Source: Candidatus Flexifilum affinis (lineage in GTDB: Bacteria; Chloroflexota; Anaerolineae; Aggregatilineales; Phototrophicaceae). From it: a stretch of 15,940 nucleotides of DNA. Below are positions 1 through 8,064 of the stretch, piece after piece; positions within the stretch are counted from its first letter, which is position 1; each line of letters starts with the position of its first letter. The stretch spans positions 1-15,940 of the forward strand of contig JADJPJ010000078.1 in assembly GCA_016713325.1 (NCBI GenBank), read 5' to 3'. The notes beneath the pieces are model-generated. The model saw only the letters and a list, made by a program, of their open reading frames with translations. It did not search any database and had not been told where the DNA came from. A program made the position numbers and the translations under genes.

Positions 1-486
1 AGTGATCTCGACAGGCGGTGCAGTTTCACGATATCGCGCAGCGCATGGGTAGCACCTCGATCTCCGCGACGATTTTGGACTATGTCGCTGCTTTCATCGA
101 CACCTCGGTGTTTCAGCCAGGAGATGCGTTACCAGCATCACGGAGCAGCCGTCGGTAGTCGAGCGAAGAGACACTTGGCGGTCCGTGGATTAATTCGTGA
201 TTTTAACTGAAGTACAAGATAAGAAGCCTAACAAACGCAAGCACTCGACAAAATTTCTGCTGCGCTCAAATTTATCCGGTGTCGCGGACGTTAACGTCCG
301 ATACTCGCCAATTGTCACCTGAATACGTATTTTCTTAGATGGCCGCTTTTGGCCGATCGCTGACATTTCGGCAGTGTCGGGATTGATTTTGTAGACTGCC
401 CAATAGATGACGTAGGAAAATCGTTCAACTTTTCGTTCAACACGTGATTAACGAGCGGAATGACTTGTTAGCAGCGTGACACTGAC
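1..486. other. AT-rich flank, no convincing gene
   Basis: I see no recognisable gene here. A plus-strand reading frame from a GTG at 18 to a TAG at 156-158 would give about 46 residues (it contains HDIAQRMGSTSISATILDY). It could be the tail of a truncated protein, but I do not recognise it and an in-frame stop lies at 3-5. From about 180 on the sequence is clearly richer in A and T than the rest of the window. It holds a perfect 16-base palindrome at 285-300 and a 9-base direct repeat, TCGTTCAAC, at 421-429 and 433-441. The stretch ends at the left terminal repeat of the recombinase element. Confidence 0.4.
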
Positions 487-505
487 GGGTGATGGCAGTA
501 CCATC
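487..505 (+). repeat. Left terminal inverted repeat
   Basis: GGGTGATGGCAGTACCATC reads inward. It contains an imperfect palindrome (7-base arms around one central base) at 491-505. It matches the right end and the internal copy at 18 of 19 positions, the difference being A instead of G at position 14. Confidence 0.7.
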
Positions 506-544
506 GACTAGGAGAGACAAGGCAAACAGAGGCTATGGGGCAGT

Positions 545-919
545 TTAACGCGGCAGCTTCGCCGGTCTACCAAATTTAAGTTCACCGCTCTTTCCCGTCG
601 GCCGCAGCCAGGGCCCCTGCAAATGCGGCAACCAGTCATATTCCTTGCCAAGCGCAAACACCAACACCCGTACCGTGAGCCAATGACGATAACGCGTGCC
701 GGGCGTGTAGATGTTGATCTTTTCCGTCAGATACCAGCGCAGGTATTTGACCTGCCATTGATGGGGTCCCACCTGCCAGCGGCGCCAGATGGTATCGGCG
801 ATGTATTCAGCGCGCTGTAGATGAGATCGGATCGATCCCCGACGCGAGCCCGGCAGGGTGCGTGCCAGCAACTCCTTGGCTTGTCTGGCCGCCTGGCGCT
901 GATTTGATGGCACTGCCAT
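545..919 (-). CDS. Small basic protein downstream of the tyrosine recombinase
   Basis: This 125-residue protein begins MAVPSNQRQAARQAKELLA and ends KFGRPAKLPR. It is rich in Arg, Lys and Trp and has no signal peptide or membrane segment. The ATG at 919 is chosen because the protein-like sequence starts there; the upstream extension in the same frame (to 1165) is only a shadow of the integrase. It is one of the few uninterrupted genes of the window. Its start codon lies inside a copy of the element's terminal repeat (906-924), and its first 113 nt overlap the integrase 3' end in another frame. A helical DNA-binding accessory of the recombinase (excision factor or repressor) is plausible from size, charge and position, but I recognise no catalytic motif and assign no function. 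Confidence 0.6.
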   Translation of the reverse strand: MAVPSNQRQAARQAKELLARTLPGSRRGSIRSHLQRAEYIADTIWRRWQVGPHQWQVKYLRWYLTEKINIYTPGTRYRHWLTVRVLVFALGKEYDWLPHLQGPWLRPTGKSGELKFGRPAKLPR

Positions 920-1865
920 CACCCGGCACTCCCACGTACGCCGCCGCCACATCCATCCTACCGTGACCCGGTTCCTGGGCGATGCCTGCCGAGCCATTGG
1001 TCGTCGTGTTTGGTCGCCTGCCGCTCTCCCGCTATGGCAGGTGCTGGGTGTCCGGTGAGGCGCAGGTAACGCTCGCAGGCATAGGCGGCACGCAGGTCGT
1101 GAAAGCCGCGTAAGCCGTGGGTCCCTGCTATGTGTGACCAGGCATGATGGGCATGGTCTTTCCACTGACTGAAGGACAGGTCCTTTGGGACCAGAGTGCG
1201 GGCGTCTTCTTGGCTCTTGGCGGCGGTGAGGAGAGACTGCATGGCCCTTTCCGTTACCGGTACCCAGCGATCCACCTCGCGGCCGCGGCCTCCTTTGGTG
1301 CCCTCGGTGACATTGATTTGTCCTAAAGTCTGGGCTTGTTTCACTGCGCCCTTTGCATCCAGCAGCGAGGCTTCGCGAAAGCGCAGTCCCAAATCACGCG
1401 CCAGAATGGCAACGGCAGCGGTATGCATTTCTCCTTTGCCTGTCAATACCTGTACGGCTCTTTCTACTCGGTCTCTTTCCATTCCCGCGGGCGCACTATT
1501 GCGCACGTGGGCCCTTTGTCCTTACCAGGGTGGCGGAGATACCTGTAATGCCCTGTCGCTTCTCATGGTCTGTAACACGACATTAACGGTGGAGAGCAGG
1601 TTCTGGGCGTAGCTCACGGTCCTTTCACCTTGGCGCACCTGCTCAGCCAACTGCTGGCCGTAGTTCTCAACGACGCTCCGGTCGACCTGTCGGGCATCCG
1701 TAATGCCCAGTGTCCGGGCATAGGCCACAAACTGTTGCCAGCGTTCTGTGTGCGCCGCACGTGTCGCATAGTGGCCCTCGCCATAGCGATCGGCGAGGCG
1801 TTTTTGCCCGCCCAGTCCATCTTTTTGCCATAGCCGAAGTTTCGCTCGCCTCCGACTTTGCCCAT
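807..1865 (-). pseudogene. Tyrosine recombinase (phage integrase family), frame-broken
   Basis: Joined across its breaks this is a tyrosine recombinase of about 353 residues that would cut and rejoin DNA at specific sites. It starts at ATG 1865 with GERNFGYGKKMDWAGK, followed by a helical SAM-like N-terminal domain (to about 1530) and the catalytic domain. All catalytic residues are visible across the frames: Arg in LGLRFREAS, Lys in TEGTKGGRGR, His and Arg in GFHDLR, His in EPGHGR and the nucleophile Tyr in DVAAAYVG. Breaks: a frameshift near 1813, where a run of five A would restore the frame if it had six; an in-frame TAA at 1522-1524; and a frameshift near 1000 that moves the Tyr box into a third frame ending at TGA 807-809. 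Whether these are real or sequencing errors is open. The family resembles Integrase_1-type proteins of proteobacteria. Confidence 0.8.
906..924 (-). repeat. Internal copy of the terminal repeat at the small gene's start codon
   Basis: GATGGCACTGCCATCACCC is identical to the right terminal repeat and lies in the same orientation. The arms GATGGCA and TGCCATC around one base form a near-perfect palindrome. The ATG of the 125-aa protein (917-919) lies inside it, so a protein binding here would cover that start codon. Confidence 0.7.
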
Positions 1866-2624
1866 TGGTGCACACCCTTCGCTTGGTAAGTGTTAAACCG
1901 GAGGAGTAAGCGCCGGTCGCGCTGTATGGCCTCTGACGCTTGGCCGCGCGGCTGTTTACTTCCTACAGCAGGGCAGTGGATCTCCCGAAGGCCTGACACC
2001 CCTGGACGATCCGTGTTGCACGGACCGCGGGTTGGGTGCTGACGAATCTGATCAAACCAGATCAGCCGCCGCCTGGGGGAGGTTTTGTTGGCTTTTACAT
2101 CAGAAGGAAATCTGAAAAAAGCCTTATTGGGATTGGTGTTGCGCCAGTCCGAGGACGCCCGTCTCTGTGGAGTCTCTGCGCTTCTCCGACAGAGACGGGC
2201 GGGTGGGTTGCCGCAGGATTTGATGTGCACTCGCTGGCGCAGTCCATCATTGGGTTTCTTTGTTTCGCGAGGCGCCATACCCAACGCGAGGCGACAGAGA
2301 TGGACGCTGGCGCATGGTCAACGTGTGTTGCTTCAAAAGGTATCCTGCCGCAGGACATCAGGACGTGAGGTGGAAGGATGGCCCGCCGCCTTTCGACGAC
2401 TCGCACCTGGATTGGGCCGAAGGTGCATGGGGCGCCGGCTAAGCCGGCAAGGGTGTCGCTGATTGACCGCAGCGGCAACGGTTATGTCGACTGAGATTCT
2501 AGCAGAATGATCACGGGGAAGTGACCGCGAAAGCCCGGTTGTTCCTGCCCGCATTTTCCCGGCTTTATCGCATGCTCTAGAGTAAGCCTAGACTACTCTC
2601 TGTTTACCTCGCATCCATCTCGCT
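1866..2624. other. Non-coding leader of the recombinase element
   Basis: No believable gene is seen in about 750 bases; the open frames on both strands have low-complexity, shadow-like translations. It holds several foldable sequences: CTGATC/GATCAG at 2048-2065, a long hairpin at 2157-2200, GCCGGCT-A-AGCCGGC at 2434-2448, and AGAGTA/TACTCT at 2579-2599. A CGCGAGGCG direct repeat lies at 2266-2274 and 2285-2293. The stretch probably contains the integrase promoter and recombinase binding sites; I cannot place a promoter with confidence. Confidence 0.45.
2157..2200. other. Long perfect-stem hairpin
   Basis: GCCCGTCTCTGT at 2157-2168 is followed by its exact complement at 2189-2200. The 20-base loop begins GGAG and ends CTCC plus one base, so the stem extends to about 16 base pairs with one bulged base. 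No U-run follows, so it is not a typical rho-independent terminator. It may be a structured leader RNA or a folded single-stranded recombination site. Confidence 0.55.
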
Positions 2625-2643
2625 GATGGCACTGCCATCACCC
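2625..2643 (-). repeat. Right terminal inverted repeat
   Basis: GATGGCACTGCCATCACCC is the complement of the left end with one mismatch. It marks the end of the recombinase element, 47 bp (2644-2690) beyond the stop codon of the metallopeptidase gene. No gene or terminator is seen in that gap. Confidence 0.7.
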
Positions 2644-2690
2644 AAGATAGGGACATGCGCCAGAGTGGAAGAGACAATAGCCAAGGGCTT

Positions 2691-3390
2691 CTATACATCC
2701 AGTCCTGCGCCATGCCTCCGCAGCCATTCCTTGCGTTCTCCATAACCAGGCATCACCTTATCCACTTCGTTCCAGAAGGCATCGGTATGGTCGAGCTGAT
2801 GGAAATGACAAAGCTCGTGGACAACGATGTAGTCGATGATCGTCTGAGGCGCCATCATGCACTTCCAGTGAAAGGCCAGCTTGCCGGTTGATAGCATGAG
2901 GCCCAGCGATTGCCGAGTTCGCGGATGTCGATGCTGCAGGAAGTAATGCCGACCTTGGGAGCGTAGTAGTGCACACGGTCGGTGATGCGTTCACTGCCGC
3001 GCGTGATGTAATAACCACGGAAGGCGGTCCTGGCAGCCTCGATGTCGCCTCGATCCACCAGGTCGCGGCGCAGGCAAAAGCGCCCGTTCTTCAGCAGAAG
3101 CGCTTCCGCCTGATCCGCGACCAGCAGCAGCCGGTACGAGCGACCCAGATAGAGAAAGCCCTCGCCGTTGCGGTATTCCCGCAGCACACGAGTGGCGTTG
3201 AGGTCGCGCCACTCGGCGAGATTCTTGTAGATCCAGTAGCGCTTGCCCTCTGACCATATCCGCGATCCGGTCGTTGAGAAGCGATTCTGGCGCTCGCACG
3301 AGCACCGGCCATCCGCTCGATCACGATGTCCGCCGTCGTCCGGTTGGCTGCGCACGACCGTATAGCGATACCTTGTCGCCGCGTGCTCAT
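2691..3390 (-). CDS. SprT/YgjP-like zinc metallopeptidase, frameshifted
   Basis: The product would be a metal-dependent hydrolase of about 233 residues of the YgjP/DUF45 (SprT-like) type, often the last gene of type I restriction operons; its job there is unknown. The zinc-binding motif is clear: VVHELCHFHQLDH (HExxH), followed by FWNEVDKVMPGY with the third-ligand region. The N-terminal part carries FLYLGRSYRLLLVADQ and RRDLVDRGDIEAARTAF. The start ATG at 3390 overlaps the hsdR stop as ATGA. The coding sequence changes frame near 3312, 3302, 3255 and 2897. The first two are repaired by reading GGG instead of GG (in codons for ERDGRVLV), which suggests sequencing deletions. Identity is secure; intactness is not. 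Confidence 0.85.
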
Positions 3391-6300
3391 CGCGTCAGCT
3401 CCTCGTGCCGCTTCTCGGCAAGTTTCACGATCTCCACCGCGATGCGCTCGTGCCTTGCCGTGAGCGGCGGAATGTCGGCCAGGAGGATCTCCGTGTCGAT
3501 ATTGCCCCGGAGCTTTTTCACCTCGATGGGTTTCTTCCAGAAATCGATGATATCGATAGTCCCCTGCAAGGTGTCCACGATGGCGGTCATGAGCTTCTTC
3601 AGGCGTTGCTGATATTCGATAGGGGCATCCTGGCCATCAAAGGCCAGTTGCACCACATAATCATAAAATGTAGTCGCCTCCCGGCTCAGCCCCTCGATCG
3701 TGTCGGTGCGGCCTGCCAGCGCCTCGAGCCGCAGTTGCTCATAGCCCTCGGCCAGCGCCTGCCAGTTGTTCTGATGGTCCTGGATCAGCTTCTCCAGCTT
3801 CTCGCTGAGACGTTTGTAAAAGGCCGGGTCTTCATCGAAGTGCACCGTGCAGTGCTTGCGGATGGCGTGCTCCATTTCGCTGGCCTTGGCCTCCGGGTCG
3901 CCTTGGGCGTGCTTCTGTACGTTGGCGATGAAGTCGTCCGACAGCAGCTCGATGGGCGGGATCTTAGGATTGATGCCCAGGTCGATCAAATGCTCGTTGA
4001 TCAGTGCCTTCACCTTCTCGCCGGCATCTGTAATGTCGAGCGAATCGTCCTTGTAGCGTTCCTTGACCATGCGTAGCAGATAGCCGAAGCGCCGCGCCGG
4101 CCCGCGATACGGGTGTCCGGACTGGTTGGGCAGGATGAGGTTCAGGCTCTGCAGGAACTTCTTCAGATACATCTCGAAATCCGCCCGGCGCTTGATGTCC
4201 TTCATCGCGCCCACCGCCGCATGCACCACGGCCACCTCCGCCTCGGGCGTGGGCAGCTTGTCCTTCACAAAGGCTTCAATCTCGGTAACACCGGCGGTGC
4301 GGAAGTGCTGCAACAGGCGCTGATAGCGTTCTTCCAGAATCGGCAGCTCGGTCAGCAGATTCTTAAAGCCCGTCTGGATGTCCTGGCGTCTTCCTGCGCA
4401 TAAATCGCCAGCGCCTGGGTCAGGTGATTCGCCAGACCGATGTAATCGACGATGAAGCCGCGGTGCTTGTTGTTCGCCACCCGGTTCACGCGCGCGATGG
4501 CCTGCAGAAGGTTGTGTTCCTTGAGCCGCTTGTCGATGTACATCACCTGCTCGATCGGCGCGTCGAAGCCGGTCAGCAGCATGTCGCAGACGATCAGGAA
4601 GGCGATGCCGGTGTTGGCCTTGTCGGGGTCATCGAAATCGAAGGGCTTGCAGAAGTTCTCCACCGCGTTCCAGCGCTTGGCTTCCTTGCGCGCCTCGGTA
4701 ATGACTGCGAGTTCGTTGGTGGCGTCGGAGGAAACGACTACCGCGGCCTTCAGAAAGGCGATGCGGCGGATCAGCTCGTCATCGGGTTTAGGCTTATGCT
4801 TCTCCCGCTCCAGGCGCACACCCAATGCAGTGCGGATCGCCTTCTGATAGCGGAACGCCGCCAGCTTGGAGTGGCATACCACCTGCGCCTTGAATCCGTC
4901 CGGCAGGATGTTGTCGATGTAGTGGTTCACCAGATCGCGGGCAATGGCGCTGATGCGTTGCTCCGCTTCGAGGATATCCCCGCTCGCGCCGTACTTTTTC
5001 TTGATGGCGGCAATTTCCTCCTCCGTGCGATGGCGGAACAGGTCCTCGAACTTCGTGTCGAAATCGTGCTTATCCTTGAGCGCAGTGTTCCGCGGTGCGG
5101 CCCTCATAGAGGATTTGCAGGGTGGCGCCGTCATGCACGGCGTCCATCAGCTTGTAGGTGTCGATGTATTCGCCGAAGCGTTTTACCGTACGCCTGTTGC
5201 CGTGCTGCTCGCTGATGAGCGGTGTGCCGGTGAAAGCAATGCGCGTCGCATTGGGGAAGGCTTCGAAGATATTGTCGCCAAGGTCCGAACTTTGCGTGCG
5301 GTGTGCCTCGTCGATCATCAGCAGGATGCGCTCGGACGGGTTCACGACGCCGAAGGTCTCCCCGAAGGCGGCGTGCCATAGCTGGTGGCCAGAGCGTCCC
5401 TTACGGCTAGCGGCAGTTCAGCGGCGCGCTCCATGAACTTGTGTACCATCACCATATTGATGTCGGAGGCATCAGTGCCCAGGTGTGCGCGCAATTGCGC
5501 GGTGCTATCGATCACATTCACCTTGCCGCCGATGAGCCTGGCGGTGGCGGCAAGCTGCTCCTCCAGATCCACGCGGTCGTTGACCAGCAGGATTTTGAAA
5601 TCCGCGAGGTCAATGGATGCCCGCAGCATCCGCGCGAAGAACACCATGGTCAGCGATTTGCCCGAACCCTGGGTATGCCAGACCACGCCCGAACGCGCCT
5701 CCGGCGTCTTGCCACTACGCAGCCGCTCGATGATGCGGTGGGCGGCGCGGTATTGCTGGTAACGGCAGATGACCTTCACACGCTTGCCCGAATCCGTATC
5801 CATGAACACCGTGCAGGTGCGCAGTACATCGAGCAGGGTCGCGGGCGCGAGCAGGCCCTGAATCATGCGTTCCTGTTCGCGCTCGATCCCGAGCGGCGGT
5901 GTGTAGTTGCGGCTGGCCTCCGGCCAGATGTCTTTCCAGGCGTAGAAATGCTCGTGGCCGGAGGTGATGCTGCCAAACTCCGCCTTCTCGCCACAGGTGC
6001 GGATGAGCAGCAGGATCGAGTAGAACAGACGCGGTTCACCTTCGCGTAATCCGGCGGCAGTAGTTTCGGGCCGTCCGTTACGGTAGCGAAGCAGTTGCTC
6101 GTAGGCCGCGTGCAGCGGGTTGGCGGTGTTGGGGTCGCCAATCTTCGCCTCGACCACCACCAGCGGGATGCCGTTCACGAAGAGAACGATGTCGGGGATG
6201 ATGCAGCTCTTCACGCACCCCGGCGTGTCGACGCGGAACTGGTTGATGGCGTGAAAGACATTACGCTCCGGGTGGGTGAAGTCGATGAGCTGCACCACCG

Positions 6301-6641
6301 GGTCGCTCTCGCCGGTAACCTCGTTACGGTCCACCTGAGCCTTGAGAAACAGCGCCTGCACGGCCTCGTTGGCTTCCAGCAGCGTGCGGTTCGGCTGGCG
6401 CAGAATCTGGTCGCGCAGTTCGTCGAGCTGGCGGTCGGTAAGCCAGGGCGTTCCGTCGGCGGTGCGGTTGATGGCGCGCACGGCATTGCGGAACACCTCC
6501 GGCAGCAGCCACTCGCGGAAGTGGCTTCGCAGACTGATCGTTGGATCGGAGGATGACGCCCTGCCCCTGGTCGATCACCGTCCACCCGAGCGCCGATAGC
6601 TGGTCGAGGAACGGCTTTTCGACGTGGAGGTATTCGGACAC
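3387..6641 (-). CDS. hsdR: Type I restriction endonuclease subunit R, frameshifted
   Basis: This is the ATP-driven translocase and nuclease subunit of a type I restriction system; joined it gives about 1080 residues, the usual HsdR size. Seen in order: N-terminal VEKPFLDQLSALGW; the PD-(D/E)xK nuclease core with IPDIVLFVNG and VVVEAK (about residues 150-165); Walker A HTQGSGKSL (about 325); DEAH box LLMIDEAHR (about 444); motif III AFTGTP; motif VI QAIARVNR (about 715); then a long helical C-terminal region. The start GTG at 6641 has AGGAG upstream and lies 4 bp after the HEPN stop. Frame changes near 6545, 5380, 5092 and 4388 split it into five pieces. The 5380 break is cured by one extra C (SYGHAAFGETFGVVN) and the 5092 break by extra A. 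All functional motifs survive. It should act with the HsdM and HsdS encoded at the other end of the cluster. Confidence 0.92.
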
Positions 6642-6645
6642 GGAT

Positions 6646-7080
6646 TTACTCCTGCGGCACCGGTCCGAGTGCCGTGACGCGTTCGGCGACTGTCCGTGCA
6701 ACACGAATGATCGCTGATACGAGTGCCTCGTCCACTTCCAGATCGCCCTCGTACTCGGCTACGTTGCGCTTGCTATGAGCCTTATCGAGTATGCGCCACT
6801 CGGCGGCATCGAGATTCAGAGTATGCGGCAGCGTCTGGAAAACCGTATAGCGGTTTTCGGATCGATAGCCGTGCCAGCGCAGGGCTGCGAGCGAGAGGGC
6901 ATGCGCGGCGTTATATGCCAGATCGAAGCGACTCTCGAGTTCCAGTGACGTATTCTCTGCATCCTTGAGCCGAACCCGGCCCAAGCGGACCAGACCATCG
7001 AATTCCGCCTGCGCCGGCGGTTCGGCCTTCAGCTGGCGGATGCGGACGAGATTATCCAGCGGCGACGAGGTCATCGGCAT
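6646..7080 (-). CDS. HEPN-domain protein, partner of the adjacent MNT
   Basis: This intact 144-residue, all-helical protein contains RFDLAYNAAHALSLAALRW and KRNVAEYEGDLEVDE. Size, helical pattern and pairing with a minimal nucleotidyltransferase identify it as HEPN. In MNT-HEPN pairs the HEPN protein is usually the RNase toxin and the MNT the antitoxin, which modifies it with nucleotides. The classical RNase motif R-x4-6-H is not seen; the corresponding place reads R-N-x3-Y, so it may be a derived or inactive HEPN. The ATG at 7080 overlaps the MNT gene by 29 nt; a second ATG two codons on is also possible. The stop is 4 bp before the hsdR start, so it is cotranscribed with hsdR. Confidence 0.7.
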   Translation of the reverse strand: MPMTSSPLDNLVRIRQLKAEPPAQAEFDGLVRLGRVRLKDAENTSLELESRFDLAYNAAHALSLAALRWHGYRSENRYTVFQTLPHTLNLDAAEWRILDKAHSKRNVAEYEGDLEVDEALVSAIIRVARTVAERVTALGPVPQE

Positions 7081-7631
7081 TCCCTGTCAGCAGGATATGA
7101 TCACCGGACAGAACCTTGGCGAGGAACGGATTGCCGCTCTCCCGGCGTCGCCGAAACTCCGCCTCGGTGTACAGCGTCGGGTTGATGCGGCGACCCAGTC
7201 GTTGCTCGGCGGGCTCCAACGTCTTATAAACCTGTTCCAGAGTCAGTCCATCCGACACGATCAACACATCGATGTCACTGTGCGCGGTGTCGCTGTGTTT
7301 GGCCACCGATCCGTAAACCAGTGCCCGATGAATCTTGTCAAAGATCGGAACCAGTGCTGCGCGTATTACCCTCCGCGGGACCAAGCGTCTTGACCACGAT
7401 GCCGCGCAACTCCTCGAAGATCGGCGCCGCCGGGTTGGCTTGGTAGTGTTTCTGGTTGCCGATGCGCGTTACGGTCACCAGCCCACTTTCCACCAGGCGC
7501 CGAACCTCGCGCTGCACCACGCCCGACCCGGCACCGACCAGGCCGATGATCTCGGTGGTGAAGAAACTGCGCTCGGGCTGACCAAACAGCAGTGCCAACA
7601 CGCGCTGCTGGGTCGCCGAAAAACAACGCAT
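7052..7631 (-). CDS. Winged-helix/minimal nucleotidyltransferase fusion (MNT), frameshifted
   Basis: The N-terminal 70 residues are a winged helix of ArsR type (SATQQRVLALLFGQPERSF, then GSGVVQREVRRLVESGLVTV, then QKHYQANP). The C-terminal part is a nucleotidyltransferase with the GS...DxD signature, YGSVAKHSDTAHSDIDVLIV. Together they make about 192 residues, the standard wHTH-MNT antitoxin layout. It probably modifies the HEPN partner and represses its own operon. The ATG at 7631 is chosen because the conserved region begins there; no strong ribosome site is visible. One frameshift near 7372 separates the two domains: GAGGGTA would need to be GAGGTA to read TLGPAEVIRAALVPI, a one-base homopolymer difference. 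Two palindromic operators lie about 75-115 bp upstream of the start. Confidence 0.8.
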
Positions 7632-7706
7632 CGGCGAGACTCGTCGCCGGTGGAGTAGGCCTACGCCGCGTGGCGGCACCCGGTTTTGAGTTTGGCTGGT
7701 TTGTTT

Positions 7707-7751
7707 ATACCCATTTCGGGCATCTTAATACCCGTTTTGGGTATATTGCAA
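7707..7751 (-). promoter_or_regulatory. Promoter with two operators upstream of the MNT-HEPN genes
   Basis: Two 17-base inverted repeats of the same design lie 21 bp apart centre to centre (two helical turns): ATACCCGTTTTGGGTAT at 7728-7744 (perfect arms) and ATACCCATTTCGGGCAT at 7707-7723 (one mismatch). On the minus strand TTGCAA (7751-7746) and TAAGAT (7727-7722) are spaced 18 bp, a passable sigma70 promoter with the perfect operator filling the spacer. The obvious candidate repressor is the winged helix of the MNT gene just downstream, giving autoregulation. The operator symmetry is seen; the promoter and the repressor are inferred. Confidence 0.6.
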
Positions 7752-7769
7752 GTCAACCGCAATCAACTT

Positions 7770-7938
7770 TCAAACATGCGGGGTGACATGCGGGGTAACT
7801 TGTTGGGTCACTTCCGGGGTATTTTTCCGCAGCCTGCTGGGGCGCCATAGTGTGAACAACCAAGCCTCGATTCTGCGTCCACGCCAGGCTTGCAATCTGA
7901 TTGAGGAAGGGTTTTTCGACGTCAAAGTACTCAGGCAT
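7770..7938 (-). pseudogene. Stub of a second hsdR fused to a VTP-repeat tail
   Basis: The frame from ATG 7938 begins MPEYFDVEKPFLNQIASLAW, clearly the first 20 residues of an HsdR; compare VSEYLHVEKPFLDQLSALGW of the full gene at 6641. After that the similarity stops. One frameshift later (near 7825) the sequence reads NTPEVTQQVTPHVTPHV and stops at 7770-7772. Such repeated VTPxV linkers are typical near the C terminus of AlbA_2 ATPase proteins and some Fic proteins, not of HsdR. The stub therefore joins remains of two unrelated genes. It differs from the full hsdR in many bases, so it is not a recent duplicate of it. No function expected. Confidence 0.65.
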
Positions 7939-7988
7939 TATGGGTTACTGGCGTTCGATTGCATTGTCCAGGTCATTTCCCTAAGGCT

Positions 7989-8003
7989 TTATACAAAGTA
8001 TAA
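7989..8003. promoter_or_regulatory. TTATAC/GTATAA palindrome
   Basis: TTATACAAAGTATAA is a perfect 6-3-6 palindrome in the 126-bp gap between the AlbA_2 gene and the HsdR stub. It has the look of a repressor operator or overlapping promoter. No gene now starts properly from it, so it may be left over from the displaced hsdR. Nothing else is seen in the gap. Confidence 0.35.
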
Positions 8004-8064
8004 CCTACTGATTTACCTAGCATGGTTTCGCGAAGCGTTCCTTTGTCATTGCATAAAACATTGT

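Larger units (their letters stand above)
487..2643 (-). mobile_element. Tyrosine-recombinase element with terminal inverted repeats
   Basis: A 2157-bp unit is bounded by inverted repeats: GGGTGATGGCAGTACCATC at 487-505 and its complement with one mismatch at 2625-2643. Inside each end, 18-19 bases further in, is a second shared motif, AAACAGAG, at 524-531 and as its complement at 2598-2605, so the ends are bipartite. The unit carries a tyrosine recombinase (1865 to 807) and a small basic protein (919 to 545), followed upstream by a 750-bp non-coding leader. A third copy of the end repeat lies at 906-924. No obvious target-site duplication is visible outside the ends. That the unit moves as a whole is inferred from the ends and the recombinase; I cannot name an established family for it. 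Confidence 0.6.

Noticed and set aside
226..300. Possible integron attC site beginning GCCTAAC
   Set aside because: The matching GTTRRRY end is not present (GTTAACG fails the consensus) and there is no array of cassettes or integron integrase.
1667..2368. Open frames over the recombinase leader (205 and 110 codons)
   Set aside because: Their translations are arginine/proline-rich without recognisable motifs and run out of frame into the integrase.
3405..5215. Long plus-strand open frames opposite hsdR (223 and 263 codons)
   Set aside because: They lie antisense to clearly conserved HsdR sequence, have shadow-like composition and match no domain I know.
7778..7815. Tandem ACATGCGGGGT repeats as a possible repeat array
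   Set aside because: Only about three degenerate units are present and on the minus strand they encode the VTPxV linker, which explains the repetition.
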